DNA of 20,193 nucleotides from Marinilabiliales bacterium (lineage in GTDB: Bacteria; Bacteroidota; Bacteroidia; Bacteroidales; F082): positions 1 through 20,193 of the forward strand of contig PKSW01000186.1 in NCBI GenBank assembly GCA_002869465.1. Direction: 5' to 3'. Under the pieces are notes generated by a model. It ran no database searches, was not told the DNA's origin, and saw nothing but the letters and a program-made list of their open reading frames with translations. Of the stretch, positions 1 through 7,906 are shown in pieces. The position numbers and the translations under genes are program-made. Each line of letters starts with the position of its first letter. The first letter of the stretch is position 1.

Positions 1-345
1 ATCCGCTTTCGTTTTCCGTTTTTGTTTGTAGGGCAGATATAGGTCTTCCAATTCAGCAGCATCGAAAGTGCTTTGTATGGCTGCTTTTATCTCATCGGTC
101 AGTTTACCTTGATCCTTTATGGCCACCAAAATGCTTTCTTTACGGCTTTCAATTTTTAATAATTTATCGTTTACCGATTTTATTTGTCCAATCTGCACTT
201 CATCAAGGCTACCGGTAACTTCTTTCCTGTAACGGGCTATAAAAGGAATGGTGGCTTTTTCGGAAAGCAATGACAATGTTTTTTCAACCTGAGGAACTGA
301 GATACCGGTTTCAGCTGATATTAAAGGGATTAGGGTAGGAAACAT
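1..345 (-). CDS. tex: Transcription accessory protein Tex, N-terminal part (cut by window edge)
   Basis: The minus strand is open from an ATG at 345 to the window edge, giving 115 codons in frame. The translation has the typical Tex/YhgF N-terminus: the segment PFIARYRKEVTG (about residues 34-45), then SLDEVQ, a central KIESRKESIL stretch, and ELEDLYLPYK near residues 99-108. In the family this N-terminal helical region is followed by a YqgF/RNase H-like fold, helix-hairpin-helix motifs and an S1 RNA-binding domain, all of which would lie beyond position 1. Tex proteins bind nucleic acid and RNA polymerase and are nearly universal in bacteria. The gene is divergent from the cold-shock gene at 669. 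No strong Shine-Dalgarno is visible before the ATG. Family assignment is confident; only the start of the protein is visible. Confidence 0.9.
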   Translation of the reverse strand, partial: MFPTLIPLISAETGISVPQVEKTLSLLSEKATIPFIARYRKEVTGSLDEVQIGQIKSVNDKLLKIESRKESILVAIKDQGKLTDEIKAAIQSTFDAAELEDLYLPYKQKRKTKAD

Positions 346-668
346 GTGACTTTTAATTTGTCGTAAATGTAGCCATTCCACAGCAAATGCATTATAAAAT
401 CAGTTCTTTATCTCACCATTTAGAGTTCAAAACGGCTTTAAATGATTGAAAATGTTGGGTTTTAAATTATTTATTTTCATCTTTTTATCATCTGCATGCA
501 TAAAAGGTTTACTTTCGCCACAGTTTTAACAGAATAGTATCTGAGTATATAAGTTCCCTTCAAGAAAAAATTTCCCTACACTTTTTAGTTTAGCCGAACC
601 ATTTGATCGAAAAGCTACTTGCAACGCAGCACTATTCACACATTAAATTATTTTTAAATTTTAAGTAA
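346..668. other. 323-base intergenic spacer between tex and the cold-shock gene
   Basis: This divergent spacer is AT-rich and holds no gene I can support. It must carry the tex promoter (minus strand; a weak 7/8 match to the -7 box lies at 364-371) and the cold-shock promoter (plus strand, listed separately). A 25-codon open frame at 452-529 starts like a lipoprotein signal peptide but is too short to call. If the 510-517 box is used, about 140 bases would be transcribed as the cold-shock leader, which is the kind of long leader seen in many cold-shock mRNAs. Confidence 0.6.
510..517 (+). promoter_or_regulatory. Candidate -7 promoter box for the cold-shock gene
   Basis: TACTTTCG matches the Bacteroidota primary-sigma -7 consensus TAnnTTTG at all but one position. 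No good -33 TTTG is seen about 20 bases upstream. A second 7/8 candidate, TAGTTTAG at 586-593, would give a leader of roughly 70 bases instead of about 140. The sequence alone does not decide between them. Confidence 0.3.
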
Positions 669-860
669 ATGAAAGAAGGAACAGTAAAATTTTTCAACAG
701 ATCCAAAGGATTTGGTTTTATCGAGCCAGCAGATAAAGGTGCTGACATTTTTGTACACCAAAACGGACTGATTGACGAAATTCAGGAAAACGACAAAGTT
801 AAATTTGACGTTGAACAAGGAAAAAAAGGCTTAAACGCCATCAATGTTGAGGTTATTTAA
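669..860 (+). CDS. Cold-shock protein, CspA family
   Basis: This 63-residue single cold-shock domain is a small OB fold that binds single-stranded RNA and DNA. Both signature nucleic-acid-binding motifs are present: RNP1 as KGFGFI (residues 13-18) and RNP2 as DIFVH (residues 26-30). The start MKEGTVKFFN and the acidic/Gly-rich middle are typical of the family, and the length is slightly below the usual 66-70 residues. Such proteins act in the cytoplasm as RNA chaperones that melt secondary structure, often at low temperature, although some paralogues are constitutive. The gene stands alone with an AT-rich leader, no Shine-Dalgarno, and its own terminator 25 bases after the stop. The family is certain; whether it is cold-induced cannot be read from the sequence. 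Confidence 0.95.
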   Translation: MKEGTVKFFNRSKGFGFIEPADKGADIFVHQNGLIDEIQENDKVKFDVEQGKKGLNAINVEVI

Positions 861-885
861 TTAACCCATATAAAATTGAAAACTT

Positions 886-914
886 AAAGCTACCCAATTC
901 GGGTGGCTTTTTTT
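886..914 (+). terminator. Intrinsic terminator of the cold-shock gene
   Basis: A 7-bp GC-rich stem (889-895 GCTACCC with 901-907 GGGTGGC, one G-T wobble) closes a 5-base loop and is followed by a run of seven T (908-914). Three A-T pairs (886-888 with 908-910) can extend it. This is a textbook Rho-independent terminator just after the cold-shock stop codon. Confidence 0.9.
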
Positions 915-973
915 GTTTGTTAGTTTCTATTCACAAAAGCCTTATAATTTATATTATGTTAAATAGATGTTGT

Positions 974-1008
974 AAAATATAAGGGAAGCAATCGAAACTA
1001 CTTCCCTT
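974..1008 (-). terminator. Probable terminator after the TPR gene (minus strand)
   Basis: The inverted repeat AAGGGAAG (981-988) and CTTCCCTT (1001-1008) forms an 8-bp stem with a 12-base loop. On the minus strand it is followed by a T-rich tract (ATATTTT). It lies immediately past the stop codon of the TPR gene, where the gyrA-TPR transcript should end. On the plus strand it is followed by TTAATTTTT, so it may work in both directions. Confidence 0.7.
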
Positions 1009-1015
1009 TTAATTT

Positions 1016-2149
1016 TTACTGCTGGTTCAATTTTTCCAGCTTATCATCCATTTTTAAACGCGCGTATGTTTCTTTCAACGCTGCAATGGTAGGTGCATCA
1101 TCCGGTTTAATTTCCAGTGCTTTCTCAAGATGAGGTACCGCTTTTGCCAGATTTTCATTTGCTTTTTCTGTCAGTTTCGCATATTCATCCATCTGGTCAA
1201 GTGGTAAATCATTGGCTTTGGCCTGAATTTCTGCTGCTTTATTCACGTAAACAGCCCCCATATTATAATAGGCTTCAAAAAAATCTGGGTTTAAATCAGC
1301 TGCTTTTTGGTAATATTTTTCTGCTTCAGGGATATTACCCTCATCGTCATAGGTTTTTCCCAACAAGAAGAAAAGATTTGAATTTTCGGGGTCTTGCTCT
1401 ATGGCTTGTAATAGGCTTACCTGTAGTTTTTCATTCTCTCCTCTTTCCAGGTATAACTGCGCTTCTTCAAGCAATAAGCTTAATTCTTGCGGAAAACGGT
1501 CACGTCCTAATTGCAATATTTCAATGGCTCTTGCAGTGTCGCCCAATTGCTTTACTGCTCTGTTATAAAACATATATACTCTTGGATCTTCAAAATTAAC
1601 ATCAACACATTTGGCCAGATATTCAGCTGATGCTTCAGGATCATCACCCAACACACCCGCCATTCCTATATTGAATGCAGCGATGGTGTCAAACCTGTTA
1701 TCCACTTGTGCAATATTGTAAGCTATTTTAAAATTGTCGATAGCCACGTTATAATCCCCATCCTGGAATGCCAATCCTCCCTGTTTGTAAAACTGGTTGG
1801 TCAGATTGGCCAGATAAATTGAAATTTCATTGCTATACTGGTCTTTTTCATCATATTTTTTGGCCTTTTGAAGCGCTTCATATGATTTCATCGCAGCATC
1901 AGGTTCTTTAAGAAGCTCTGCCATGGCTGGCTCTGCCGCAATTTGGTAATAAATTTCGCCTGCATACAACCAGGTTTTGGCATCATGCATTGTTTTTTCG
2001 TGTTGGGTAGCTTCATCAATGGCTTCTTTTGCCTTTGCCAACTCTCCATTCTTCAAATACATGTAAGCACTTGTCCTCTTATTATTCTGGGCATAACCCC
2101 CAAGGCTAATAAGGATACTAAGTACAACTAAAACTACTATTTTTTTCAT
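1016..2149 (-). CDS. Secreted tetratricopeptide-repeat (TPR) protein
   Basis: The 377-residue protein begins with a Sec signal peptide (MKKIVVLVVLSILISLGGYA, cleavage likely before Gln21). The rest is built from TPR-type helix pairs. Clear repeats include QDGDYNVAIDNFKIAY, LGDTARAIEILQLG, LERGENEKLQVSLLQAIEQDP, DEGNIPEAEKYYQKAADLNPD and a last one ending in HLEKALEIKPDD. There is no lipobox and no C-terminal sorting domain, so a periplasmic location is likely. TPR arrays are protein-protein scaffolds, and no catalytic domain is visible. It lies 105 bases downstream of gyrA in the same direction. A perfect -7 box in that gap suggests it can be transcribed independently as well as by read-through. 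Partner and function are unknown. Confidence 0.85.
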   Translation of the reverse strand: MKKIVVLVVLSILISLGGYAQNNKRTSAYMYLKNGELAKAKEAIDEATQHEKTMHDAKTWLYAGEIYYQIAAEPAMAELLKEPDAAMKSYEALQKAKKYDEKDQYSNEISIYLANLTNQFYKQGGLAFQDGDYNVAIDNFKIAYNIAQVDNRFDTIAAFNIGMAGVLGDDPEASAEYLAKCVDVNFEDPRVYMFYNRAVKQLGDTARAIEILQLGRDRFPQELSLLLEEAQLYLERGENEKLQVSLLQAIEQDPENSNLFFLLGKTYDDEGNIPEAEKYYQKAADLNPDFFEAYYNMGAVYVNKAAEIQAKANDLPLDQMDEYAKLTEKANENLAKAVPHLEKALEIKPDDAPTIAALKETYARLKMDDKLEKLNQQ

Positions 2150-2172
2150 TATTTAAGGTTTTAATTTGTTTA

Positions 2173-2180
2173 CAAAGATA
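2173..2180 (-). promoter_or_regulatory. Candidate -7 promoter box for the TPR gene
   Basis: On the minus strand TATCTTTG is an exact match to the Bacteroidota -7 consensus TAnnTTTG. It is 23 bases upstream of the TPR start codon, which would give a leader of about 15-20 bases. No TTTG -33 box stands at the usual 19-21 base distance. Confidence 0.5.
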
Positions 2181-2211
2181 TTCATTTACCATAATTATGC
2201 CATAGATTGAC

Positions 2212-2234
2212 ATATTTATAAAGCTTATAAATAT
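2212..2234. repeat. Perfect AT-only inverted repeat between gyrA and the TPR gene
   Basis: Ten bases, ATATTTATAA (2212-2221), are repeated in inverse order as TTATAAATAT (2225-2234) around a 3-base centre, AGC. There is no T-run after it on the gyrA strand, so it is not a standard terminator. It sits about 30 bases upstream of the TPR gene's -7 box, a position that would suit a regulator-binding site or an mRNA-end hairpin for gyrA. Confidence 0.6.
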
Positions 2235-2254
2235 CAGTGTCTTAACTAAGTGTA

Positions 2255-4789
2255 TTATTCTGAATCTGAATTATTATCATCTACATCCTGTTCCAGAACA
2301 TCCTCTCCATTCTCCTCCATTAATTCTTCGGCCTCTCCTTCTTCCAGTTCAATTTTAGCAACAGCAGCAATTTCATCGCCTTCTTCAATTTTAATAAACC
2401 TCACCCCTTGTGTGGCTCTTCCCATAATCCGAACGTCTTCCATACCCATCCGTATGACAATGCCTGATTTATTAATAATCATCAACTGATCGTTATCCGT
2501 TACGTCTTTGATGGCGATCAAACTACCGGTTTTTTCAGTCACGTTGATCGTTTTCACCCCTTTACCTCCCCTATTGGTAACGCGGTAATCATCTATTTCT
2601 GAGCGCTTTCCGTATCCCTTTTCAGAAACCACCAATATGGTTTTATCATTGCTTTCTATACAGATCATACCGATTACTTCATCATCTTTACCTTCCAGGG
2701 TAACCCCCCTGACACCAGAAGCATTCCGGCCCATGGGTCGCACTTTGGCCTCATTAAAACGAATGGCTCTACCCGACTTTTTCGCCAATATCACTTCATT
2801 TTCACCATTGGTTAGTTTGGCTTCGAGTAATTCGTCCCCTTCACGGATGTTAATGGCGATAATTCCATTCTGTCGCGGCCTGGAGTATAATTCCAGCGAT
2901 GTTTTCTTAATCGTTCCTGCTTTGGTTGCCAGTATAATGAAATTGTTATTAATGTAATCCTCATCTTTCAGGTCCTTCACATTGATATATGCTTGTACCT
3001 TATCATCAGGATCAATATGTATCAGGTTCTGAATGGCCCGTCCTTTAGAAGTTTTTGTACCTTCGGGGATTTCAAAAACGCGCATCCAGAATACTTTTCC
3101 CTTTTCGGTAAAGAAAAGCATATAGTTGTGGTTGGTGGCCACGAATAAGTGTTCCAGAAAATCCTCATCCCGTGTAGTACTTCCCCGCGATCCGCGTCCG
3201 CCTCTCTTTTGCTGACGGTATTCAGTAAGTGCCGTTCTTTTAATATATCCTAAATGCGAAATGGTGATCACCACTTTTTCGTCCGGAATAACGTCTTCCA
3301 TGGAAATATCTTCGGCGGTATACACAATTTGAGAACGCCTCTCATCGCCATATTTCTCTTTGATATTGATCAACTCATCTTTAATCAGTTGCATCCGTTT
3401 ACCTTCATCAGCTAATAACTCTTTCAGTTCGGCAATTAATTTCTGCAATTCTTCATAATCAGACTTGATTTTATCTCTTTCTAATCCGGTAAGTTTCTGC
3501 AGACGCATGTCCAGGATGGCTTTGGCTTGTATCTCAGTGAGTTCAAAGCTGTCCATCAGACCAATCCTTGCTTCTTCAGGTGTTTTTGAAGCCCTGATTA
3601 ATGCGATAACGGCATCCAGGTTGTCCAGAGCAATCAGCAATCCTTCCAACACATGTGCCTTGCGCTCTGCTTCACTTAATTCATATTGTGCACGACGAAT
3701 CACCACTTCATGCCTGTGCTCAACAAAATAATGAATCAGGTCTTTCAGGTTAAGGGTTCTTGGTCTTCCATTCACTAGTGCAACATTGTTCACACTGAAT
3801 GAACTCTGCAGGGCAGTCATCTGGTATAATTTATTCAGCACGATACTTGGAATGGCATCACGCTTCAGGTCATAAACAATTCGCAATCCGTTTCTATCCG
3901 ATTCATCACGGATATCCGATATACCATCGATCTTTTTCTCATTGACCAGGTCAGCTGTTTTACGGATCATTTCCGCCTTATTCACCTGGTAAGGAATAGA
4001 AGTTACAATAATCTGTTCTTTGCCAGTACTGCTTTCCTCTATAATGGCTTCACCCCTCATCATCACCCTGCCACGACCTGTTTCAAAAGCATTCACAACG
4101 CCTTCGTAGCCATATATAATTCCACCCGTAGGGAAATCAGGTGCCTGCACCAGTTTGATCAAATCCCCCATTTCGATATCGCGGTCATCAATATAGGCCA
4201 GGATACCATCAATCACCTGCGAAAGATTGTGAGGTGCCATATTGGTCGCCATACCTACCGCAATACCTGAAGCTCCGTTTACCAGCAGATTCGGAATTTG
4301 TGTAGGTAAAACAGTGGGTTCTTTCAGTGTATCATCAAAATTTAACTGGTGATCAACCGTATCCTTGTCGATATCCACCAGCATATCTTCAGCAATTTTC
4401 CTCAATCGTGCCTCGGTATAACGCATGGCCGCCGGATTATCACCATCAATGGAACCGTAGTTACCCTGCCCTTCCACCAGCGGATAACGCAATGACCAAT
4501 CCTGCGCCATACGCACCATTGAATCATAAACGGATGTATCACCATGTGGATGGTATTTACCCAATACTTCCCCTACAATTCTGGCAGACTTCTTATATGA
4601 CCGGTTTGAAAACACACCCAACTCATGCATACCAAACAGCACCCTGCGGTGAACCGGCTTGAGGCCGTCACGCACATCAGGAAGTGCCCTGGAAACAATC
4701 ACCGACATCGAATAATCGATGTAGGCCGACTTCATCTGGTTTTCAATATTTACTTTGATAATTCTATTACCTTCAAATTCACTTTCCAT
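2255..4789 (-). CDS. gyrA: DNA gyrase subunit A
   Basis: This 844-residue subunit of type II topoisomerase (A2B2 with GyrB) introduces negative supercoils using ATP. The breakage-reunion domain starts at the N-terminus. The catalytic tyrosine is Tyr124 in AMRYTEARL, and the quinolone-determining helix is GKYHPHGDTSVYDS (residues 77-90). The C-terminal beta-pinwheel carries the GyrA box at about 527-533 (QKRGGRG), the DNA-wrapping motif that separates GyrA from topoisomerase IV ParC. The protein ends in a strongly acidic tail, as in many GyrA proteins. The position equivalent to E. coli Ser83 is Thr85, and the Asp87 equivalent is Asp89. The start is supported by a strong AAGGAG 9 bases upstream. 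It is followed by a TPR gene in the same direction. Confidence 0.97.
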   Translation of the reverse strand: MESEFEGNRIIKVNIENQMKSAYIDYSMSVIVSRALPDVRDGLKPVHRRVLFGMHELGVFSNRSYKKSARIVGEVLGKYHPHGDTSVYDSMVRMAQDWSLRYPLVEGQGNYGSIDGDNPAAMRYTEARLRKIAEDMLVDIDKDTVDHQLNFDDTLKEPTVLPTQIPNLLVNGASGIAVGMATNMAPHNLSQVIDGILAYIDDRDIEMGDLIKLVQAPDFPTGGIIYGYEGVVNAFETGRGRVMMRGEAIIEESSTGKEQIIVTSIPYQVNKAEMIRKTADLVNEKKIDGISDIRDESDRNGLRIVYDLKRDAIPSIVLNKLYQMTALQSSFSVNNVALVNGRPRTLNLKDLIHYFVEHRHEVVIRRAQYELSEAERKAHVLEGLLIALDNLDAVIALIRASKTPEEARIGLMDSFELTEIQAKAILDMRLQKLTGLERDKIKSDYEELQKLIAELKELLADEGKRMQLIKDELINIKEKYGDERRSQIVYTAEDISMEDVIPDEKVVITISHLGYIKRTALTEYRQQKRGGRGSRGSTTRDEDFLEHLFVATNHNYMLFFTEKGKVFWMRVFEIPEGTKTSKGRAIQNLIHIDPDDKVQAYINVKDLKDEDYINNNFIILATKAGTIKKTSLELYSRPRQNGIIAINIREGDELLEAKLTNGENEVILAKKSGRAIRFNEAKVRPMGRNASGVRGVTLEGKDDEVIGMICIESNDKTILVVSEKGYGKRSEIDDYRVTNRGGKGVKTINVTEKTGSLIAIKDVTDNDQLMIINKSGIVIRMGMEDVRIMGRATQGVRFIKIEEGDEIAAVAKIELEEGEAEELMEENGEDVLEQDVDDNNSDSE

Positions 4790-4798
4790 TCTCTATAA

Positions 4799-4804
4799 CT
4801 CCTT
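4799..4804 (-). promoter_or_regulatory. Strong Shine-Dalgarno of gyrA
   Basis: On the minus strand AAGGAG lies 9 bases before the gyrA ATG and fixes that start. It stands out because most genes in this window have AT-rich leaders with no recognisable Shine-Dalgarno, the usual state in Bacteroidota. Confidence 0.65.
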
Positions 4805-5000
4805 CTTTATTAACATCTTAGATTAATGCTCACGAAGTTACGAATTTACAAAAAAAATGTATATAAATACCTACATAAAACACCTAATAATGTTAACAAT
4901 ATGCTGTTAGTATAATCCGCTTTGAAACCGGGAAAACAGTCCTTTTTTGTTTAGTTATCTTTCTATTTGTAAAAAGAAATCCTGCTTTCAGAAATCTTAT

Positions 5001-5008
5001 TAGTTTTG
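5001..5008 (+). promoter_or_regulatory. Candidate -7 promoter box for the lipoprotein gene
   Basis: TAGTTTTG matches the TAnnTTTG consensus exactly and lies 33 bases before the ATG at 5042, giving an expected leader of about 25 bases. A TTTG at 4966-4969 is too far upstream (31 bases) to be a standard -33 element. Confidence 0.5.
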
Positions 5009-5041
5009 CTCCCAATTCAGTAAAAATTAAACAACTATAAA

Positions 5042-6166
5042 ATGAAATACTTACATAATTTGGTATCGCTCTTTGTTATATTCAGTTTCGCATGGTTGAT
5101 CTCCTGCGAGAACCCTGTAAAAGAAGAAGATCCTCATGAAGATACAGTTGCGCAACAAGCAGATACAACCATACATTATCCACAGGAAAAACACCTGGCC
5201 AACATTAGACAACTGACAAATGGTGGTGATAATGCCGAGGCTTATTTTAGTTTTAACAATGAAATGATCGTTTTCCAGGCGAAGAATACTGAATGGAATG
5301 CACCCTGCGACCAGATATACACCTTTTCATTTTCAGATGGAAATATGTTTAACGAATTACCCCAGCTGATTAGTGAAGGACTTGGGCGAACCACCTGCTC
5401 GTTTTTCATGCCGGGTGATACTACGGTATTGTATGCATCTACCAGGTCAGGTAGTGACGCCTGCCCTCCCGAACCTGAAAAACGCGAAGATGGTAAGTAT
5501 GTCTGGCCAATTTACCCTGATTTTGATATTTATATTGCTGATTTAAAAGGAAATATCGTTGACACATTGGTAAGCGGTCCCGGTTATGATGCCGAAGCAA
5601 CCGTTTCAGCACAGGGTGATAAAATTGTATTTACATCCGACCGTACCGGTGATCTGGAACTTTACACATGCGATATTGATGGCAGTAACCAACAGCAAAT
5701 TACTTTTGAACTGGGTTATGATGGCGGCGCCTTTTTCTCCCCTGATGGCAGCAAATTGATTTTCAGATCATCGAGGCCTAAAACTGAAGCAGAAATTAAA
5801 GAGTACAAAGATTTAATGGCAGAAGGTCTTGTAAAGCCTACCAACATGGAACTGTACACTTGCAATGTGGATGGTAGCGATTTAAAACAACTGACAAATC
5901 TTGGTAAAGCCAATTGGGCGCCTTTCTTTCACCCTTCAGGCGAAAAAGTAATTTTCAGTTCCAATCACAATAGCAAACGCGGGTTTGAATTCAATTTATT
6001 TATGATCAACCTCGATGGAACCGGATTGGAGCAAATCACATTTGATGAAATTTTTGATGCGTTCCCAATGTTCTCGTACGACGGAAAAAAACTGATCTTT
6101 TCCTCCAACAGAAATAATGGCGGCACCCACAATACCAATTTATTCATTGCCGATTGGGTTGAATAA
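5042..6166 (+). CDS. TolB-like PD40 beta-propeller lipoprotein
   Basis: The 374-residue protein starts with a lipoprotein signal peptide whose lipobox LISC places the lipidated cysteine at Cys22. An acidic linker (EEDPHEDT) follows. After that come WD40-like PD40 blades, seen in the repeats DGSNQQQITFELG / FSPDGSKLIFRSSRP, DGSDLKQLTNLG / FHPSGEKVIFSSNHN and DGTGLEQITFDE / FSYDGKKLIFSSNRN. This pattern is shared with TolB and the propeller of DPP-type peptidases, but no peptidase domain follows. Such proteins are envelope-anchored binding modules. Because the residues after the cysteine are not a simple acidic surface-export signal, inner or outer leaflet cannot be decided. The gene is followed after 48 bases by a T9SS-exported propeller, suggesting a shared envelope or extracellular role. 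The ligand is unknown. Confidence 0.85.
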   Translation: MKYLHNLVSLFVIFSFAWLISCENPVKEEDPHEDTVAQQADTTIHYPQEKHLANIRQLTNGGDNAEAYFSFNNEMIVFQAKNTEWNAPCDQIYTFSFSDGNMFNELPQLISEGLGRTTCSFFMPGDTTVLYASTRSGSDACPPEPEKREDGKYVWPIYPDFDIYIADLKGNIVDTLVSGPGYDAEATVSAQGDKIVFTSDRTGDLELYTCDIDGSNQQQITFELGYDGGAFFSPDGSKLIFRSSRPKTEAEIKEYKDLMAEGLVKPTNMELYTCNVDGSDLKQLTNLGKANWAPFFHPSGEKVIFSSNHNSKRGFEFNLFMINLDGTGLEQITFDEIFDAFPMFSYDGKKLIFSSNRNNGGTHNTNLFIADWVE

Positions 6167-6214
6167 TTCATTATTTTTATGAGTTGTTTCATTTTTTCAG
6201 TAAAATGATGTGTT

Positions 6215-7897
6215 ATGAAAAAACTCATACTTATTTGCATGGTTTTTCTGCAAGTCTTTGCAGGATCATCTCAGAACATCCCCTACCCTGTTATTCCCGA
6301 CTGGGAATCAGCGCCTAACGGCCACATTGCTACAGGCCTTGGCCTGGCCGATATTAATGGTGATGGCTGGAAGGATATGATTGTTGCCAATGGAAATGAT
6401 ATTCAGAGACAGCACCTGGTTGTGTATTATAACCAGGGAGACGGTAATTTTGGTTTGAACCCTGATTGGCAATCAGCTGATATTGACTATCATGGGCACT
6501 TATCGGTAGGCGACCTTGATAAAGACGGATGGATGGATGTAGCAGTTTCGGTATATATTGGACCAACCGGATTCAACTCTCCCGGAAAATTAAAGATCTA
6601 TTTTAATAACGAAGGCGTGTTGGAAGATACGCCATCGTTTGAATCATATGATTTTTACACATTCTCCTGCGCCATGGGCGATGCTGATGCAGACGGGGAT
6701 CTTGATATAGCGACAACAGGTGGTGAACCCTACAATAATATCCTGGATTACGGGAAAATATTTTATAATAATGACGGCAATTTCTCAAATCAACCCGAAT
6801 GGTCATCCGCATTTATATTTGGTTCAATGGATGTTGATTTTGGAGATTTGGACAGGAATGGAAAGCTGGACCTTGCTTTTGCCACGGAATCGAGTCCCAA
6901 TTATTTGTTCATTGCAGATGATGAAGGCGTCATAAGCAATACACCGGCATGGCATTCTACAGGAACAATCAATTATATGAATTCATTGGATATTGGAATC
7001 ATAGGTGACGAATTCGTTATGGGCATGATAATGACAGGCAACAATCAGTTAGGTGGTGATGGTAGGGTAAAACTATACACTTTTGAAAATGGAATCCCTC
7101 AGGAAAGTGATGCCAGTTGGATATCAAATGCTCCCGGATATTGGTCGGGCGTGCTATTGCATGATGTGGATCTGGATGGTATTAACGACCTGATTTATGG
7201 CGGATGGTGGCTTCCCATAAACATTCACTTGGGAAATAACGAAAGTTTTCATTATACTCCTGATTTTATTTCACTTACATCTTCTGTGGTGGAAGCCATT
7301 CTGATAGCTGATCTAAATAAAGACGGGATGAAAGAAAGCATGGAAAGTTTTGCAGTGACAACACAAGGTAAATCGATCTTTTATTTAAATCATCCTATTG
7401 AATTTGTTTCAGGTGTTATCATTTCCGATTTTGGAATCGGACCGGAATATTACTGTTATATACCCGGAAAGAATTGGGTTTCTATTGACAAAGAGATTGT
7501 TGCTGAAGGAGATACTGTATTTATTATGTATGAGTACAGTCAAAAAGGCGATATTGCCATCACAAACTGGGATAGTGGCAAAGGCAATTATATTTTTTAT
7601 AGCGATACAACCATCACGCATACAACCGGTTATTTAGCAAATTCCTTTGAATTCAATCTGTATCCGAATCCCGCAAATCAATTCGTGACCATCCGCCTGT
7701 ATCAGCCATCTGGTGGCGATTTTGACATCTTCATCAGGGATTTGAGGGGAAAACTACTCAAGCAAATCGCCTATCCGACCAATACGATAGAGGACCAACC
7801 ATTACATATAAATATAAATGATCTGACCAAAGGAATGTATATGATTCAGTTAAAAAACAATACATTTTCAGCCACAAAAAAATTGATCATCAACTAA
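6215..7897 (+). CDS. FG-GAP/VCBS repeat protein with T9SS C-terminal sorting domain
   Basis: The 560-residue protein is a likely extracellular or surface protein. A Sec signal peptide occupies about residues 1-19 (MKKLILICMVFLQVFAGSS). The body is an FG-GAP/VCBS-type beta-propeller with calcium-loop motifs: DINGDGWKD (46-54), DLDKDGWMD (100-108), DADADGDLD (156-164), DLDRNGKLD (211-219), DVDLDGIND (317-325) and DLNKDGMKE (366-374). A type A T9SS sorting domain fills residues 478-560, with YPNP (483-486), the GxL region in the middle and the GMYMIQL/KKLIIN end. In the family this domain directs passage through the type IX system of the outer membrane and is then removed, with attachment to A-LPS or release. 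Nothing enzymatic is visible; adhesion or binding is a guess. Confidence 0.9.
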   Translation: MKKLILICMVFLQVFAGSSQNIPYPVIPDWESAPNGHIATGLGLADINGDGWKDMIVANGNDIQRQHLVVYYNQGDGNFGLNPDWQSADIDYHGHLSVGDLDKDGWMDVAVSVYIGPTGFNSPGKLKIYFNNEGVLEDTPSFESYDFYTFSCAMGDADADGDLDIATTGGEPYNNILDYGKIFYNNDGNFSNQPEWSSAFIFGSMDVDFGDLDRNGKLDLAFATESSPNYLFIADDEGVISNTPAWHSTGTINYMNSLDIGIIGDEFVMGMIMTGNNQLGGDGRVKLYTFENGIPQESDASWISNAPGYWSGVLLHDVDLDGINDLIYGGWWLPINIHLGNNESFHYTPDFISLTSSVVEAILIADLNKDGMKESMESFAVTTQGKSIFYLNHPIEFVSGVIISDFGIGPEYYCYIPGKNWVSIDKEIVAEGDTVFIMYEYSQKGDIAITNWDSGKGNYIFYSDTTITHTTGYLANSFEFNLYPNPANQFVTIRLYQPSGGDFDIFIRDLRGKLLKQIAYPTNTIEDQPLHININDLTKGMYMIQLKNNTFSATKKLIIN

Positions 7898-7906
7898 GTT
7901 GTTTTT

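Noticed and set aside
452..529. 25-codon plus-strand frame beginning MLGFKLFIFIFLSSAC, like a lipoprotein signal peptide
   Set aside because: It ends nine residues after the cysteine, overlaps the candidate cold-shock promoter and has no ribosome binding site. AT-rich DNA easily yields Phe/Ile/Leu runs. Too short to support.
1117..1599. 160-codon plus-strand open frame opposite the TPR gene
   Set aside because: It lies fully inside a convincing TPR coding region on the other strand, and its translation has no domain-like pattern.
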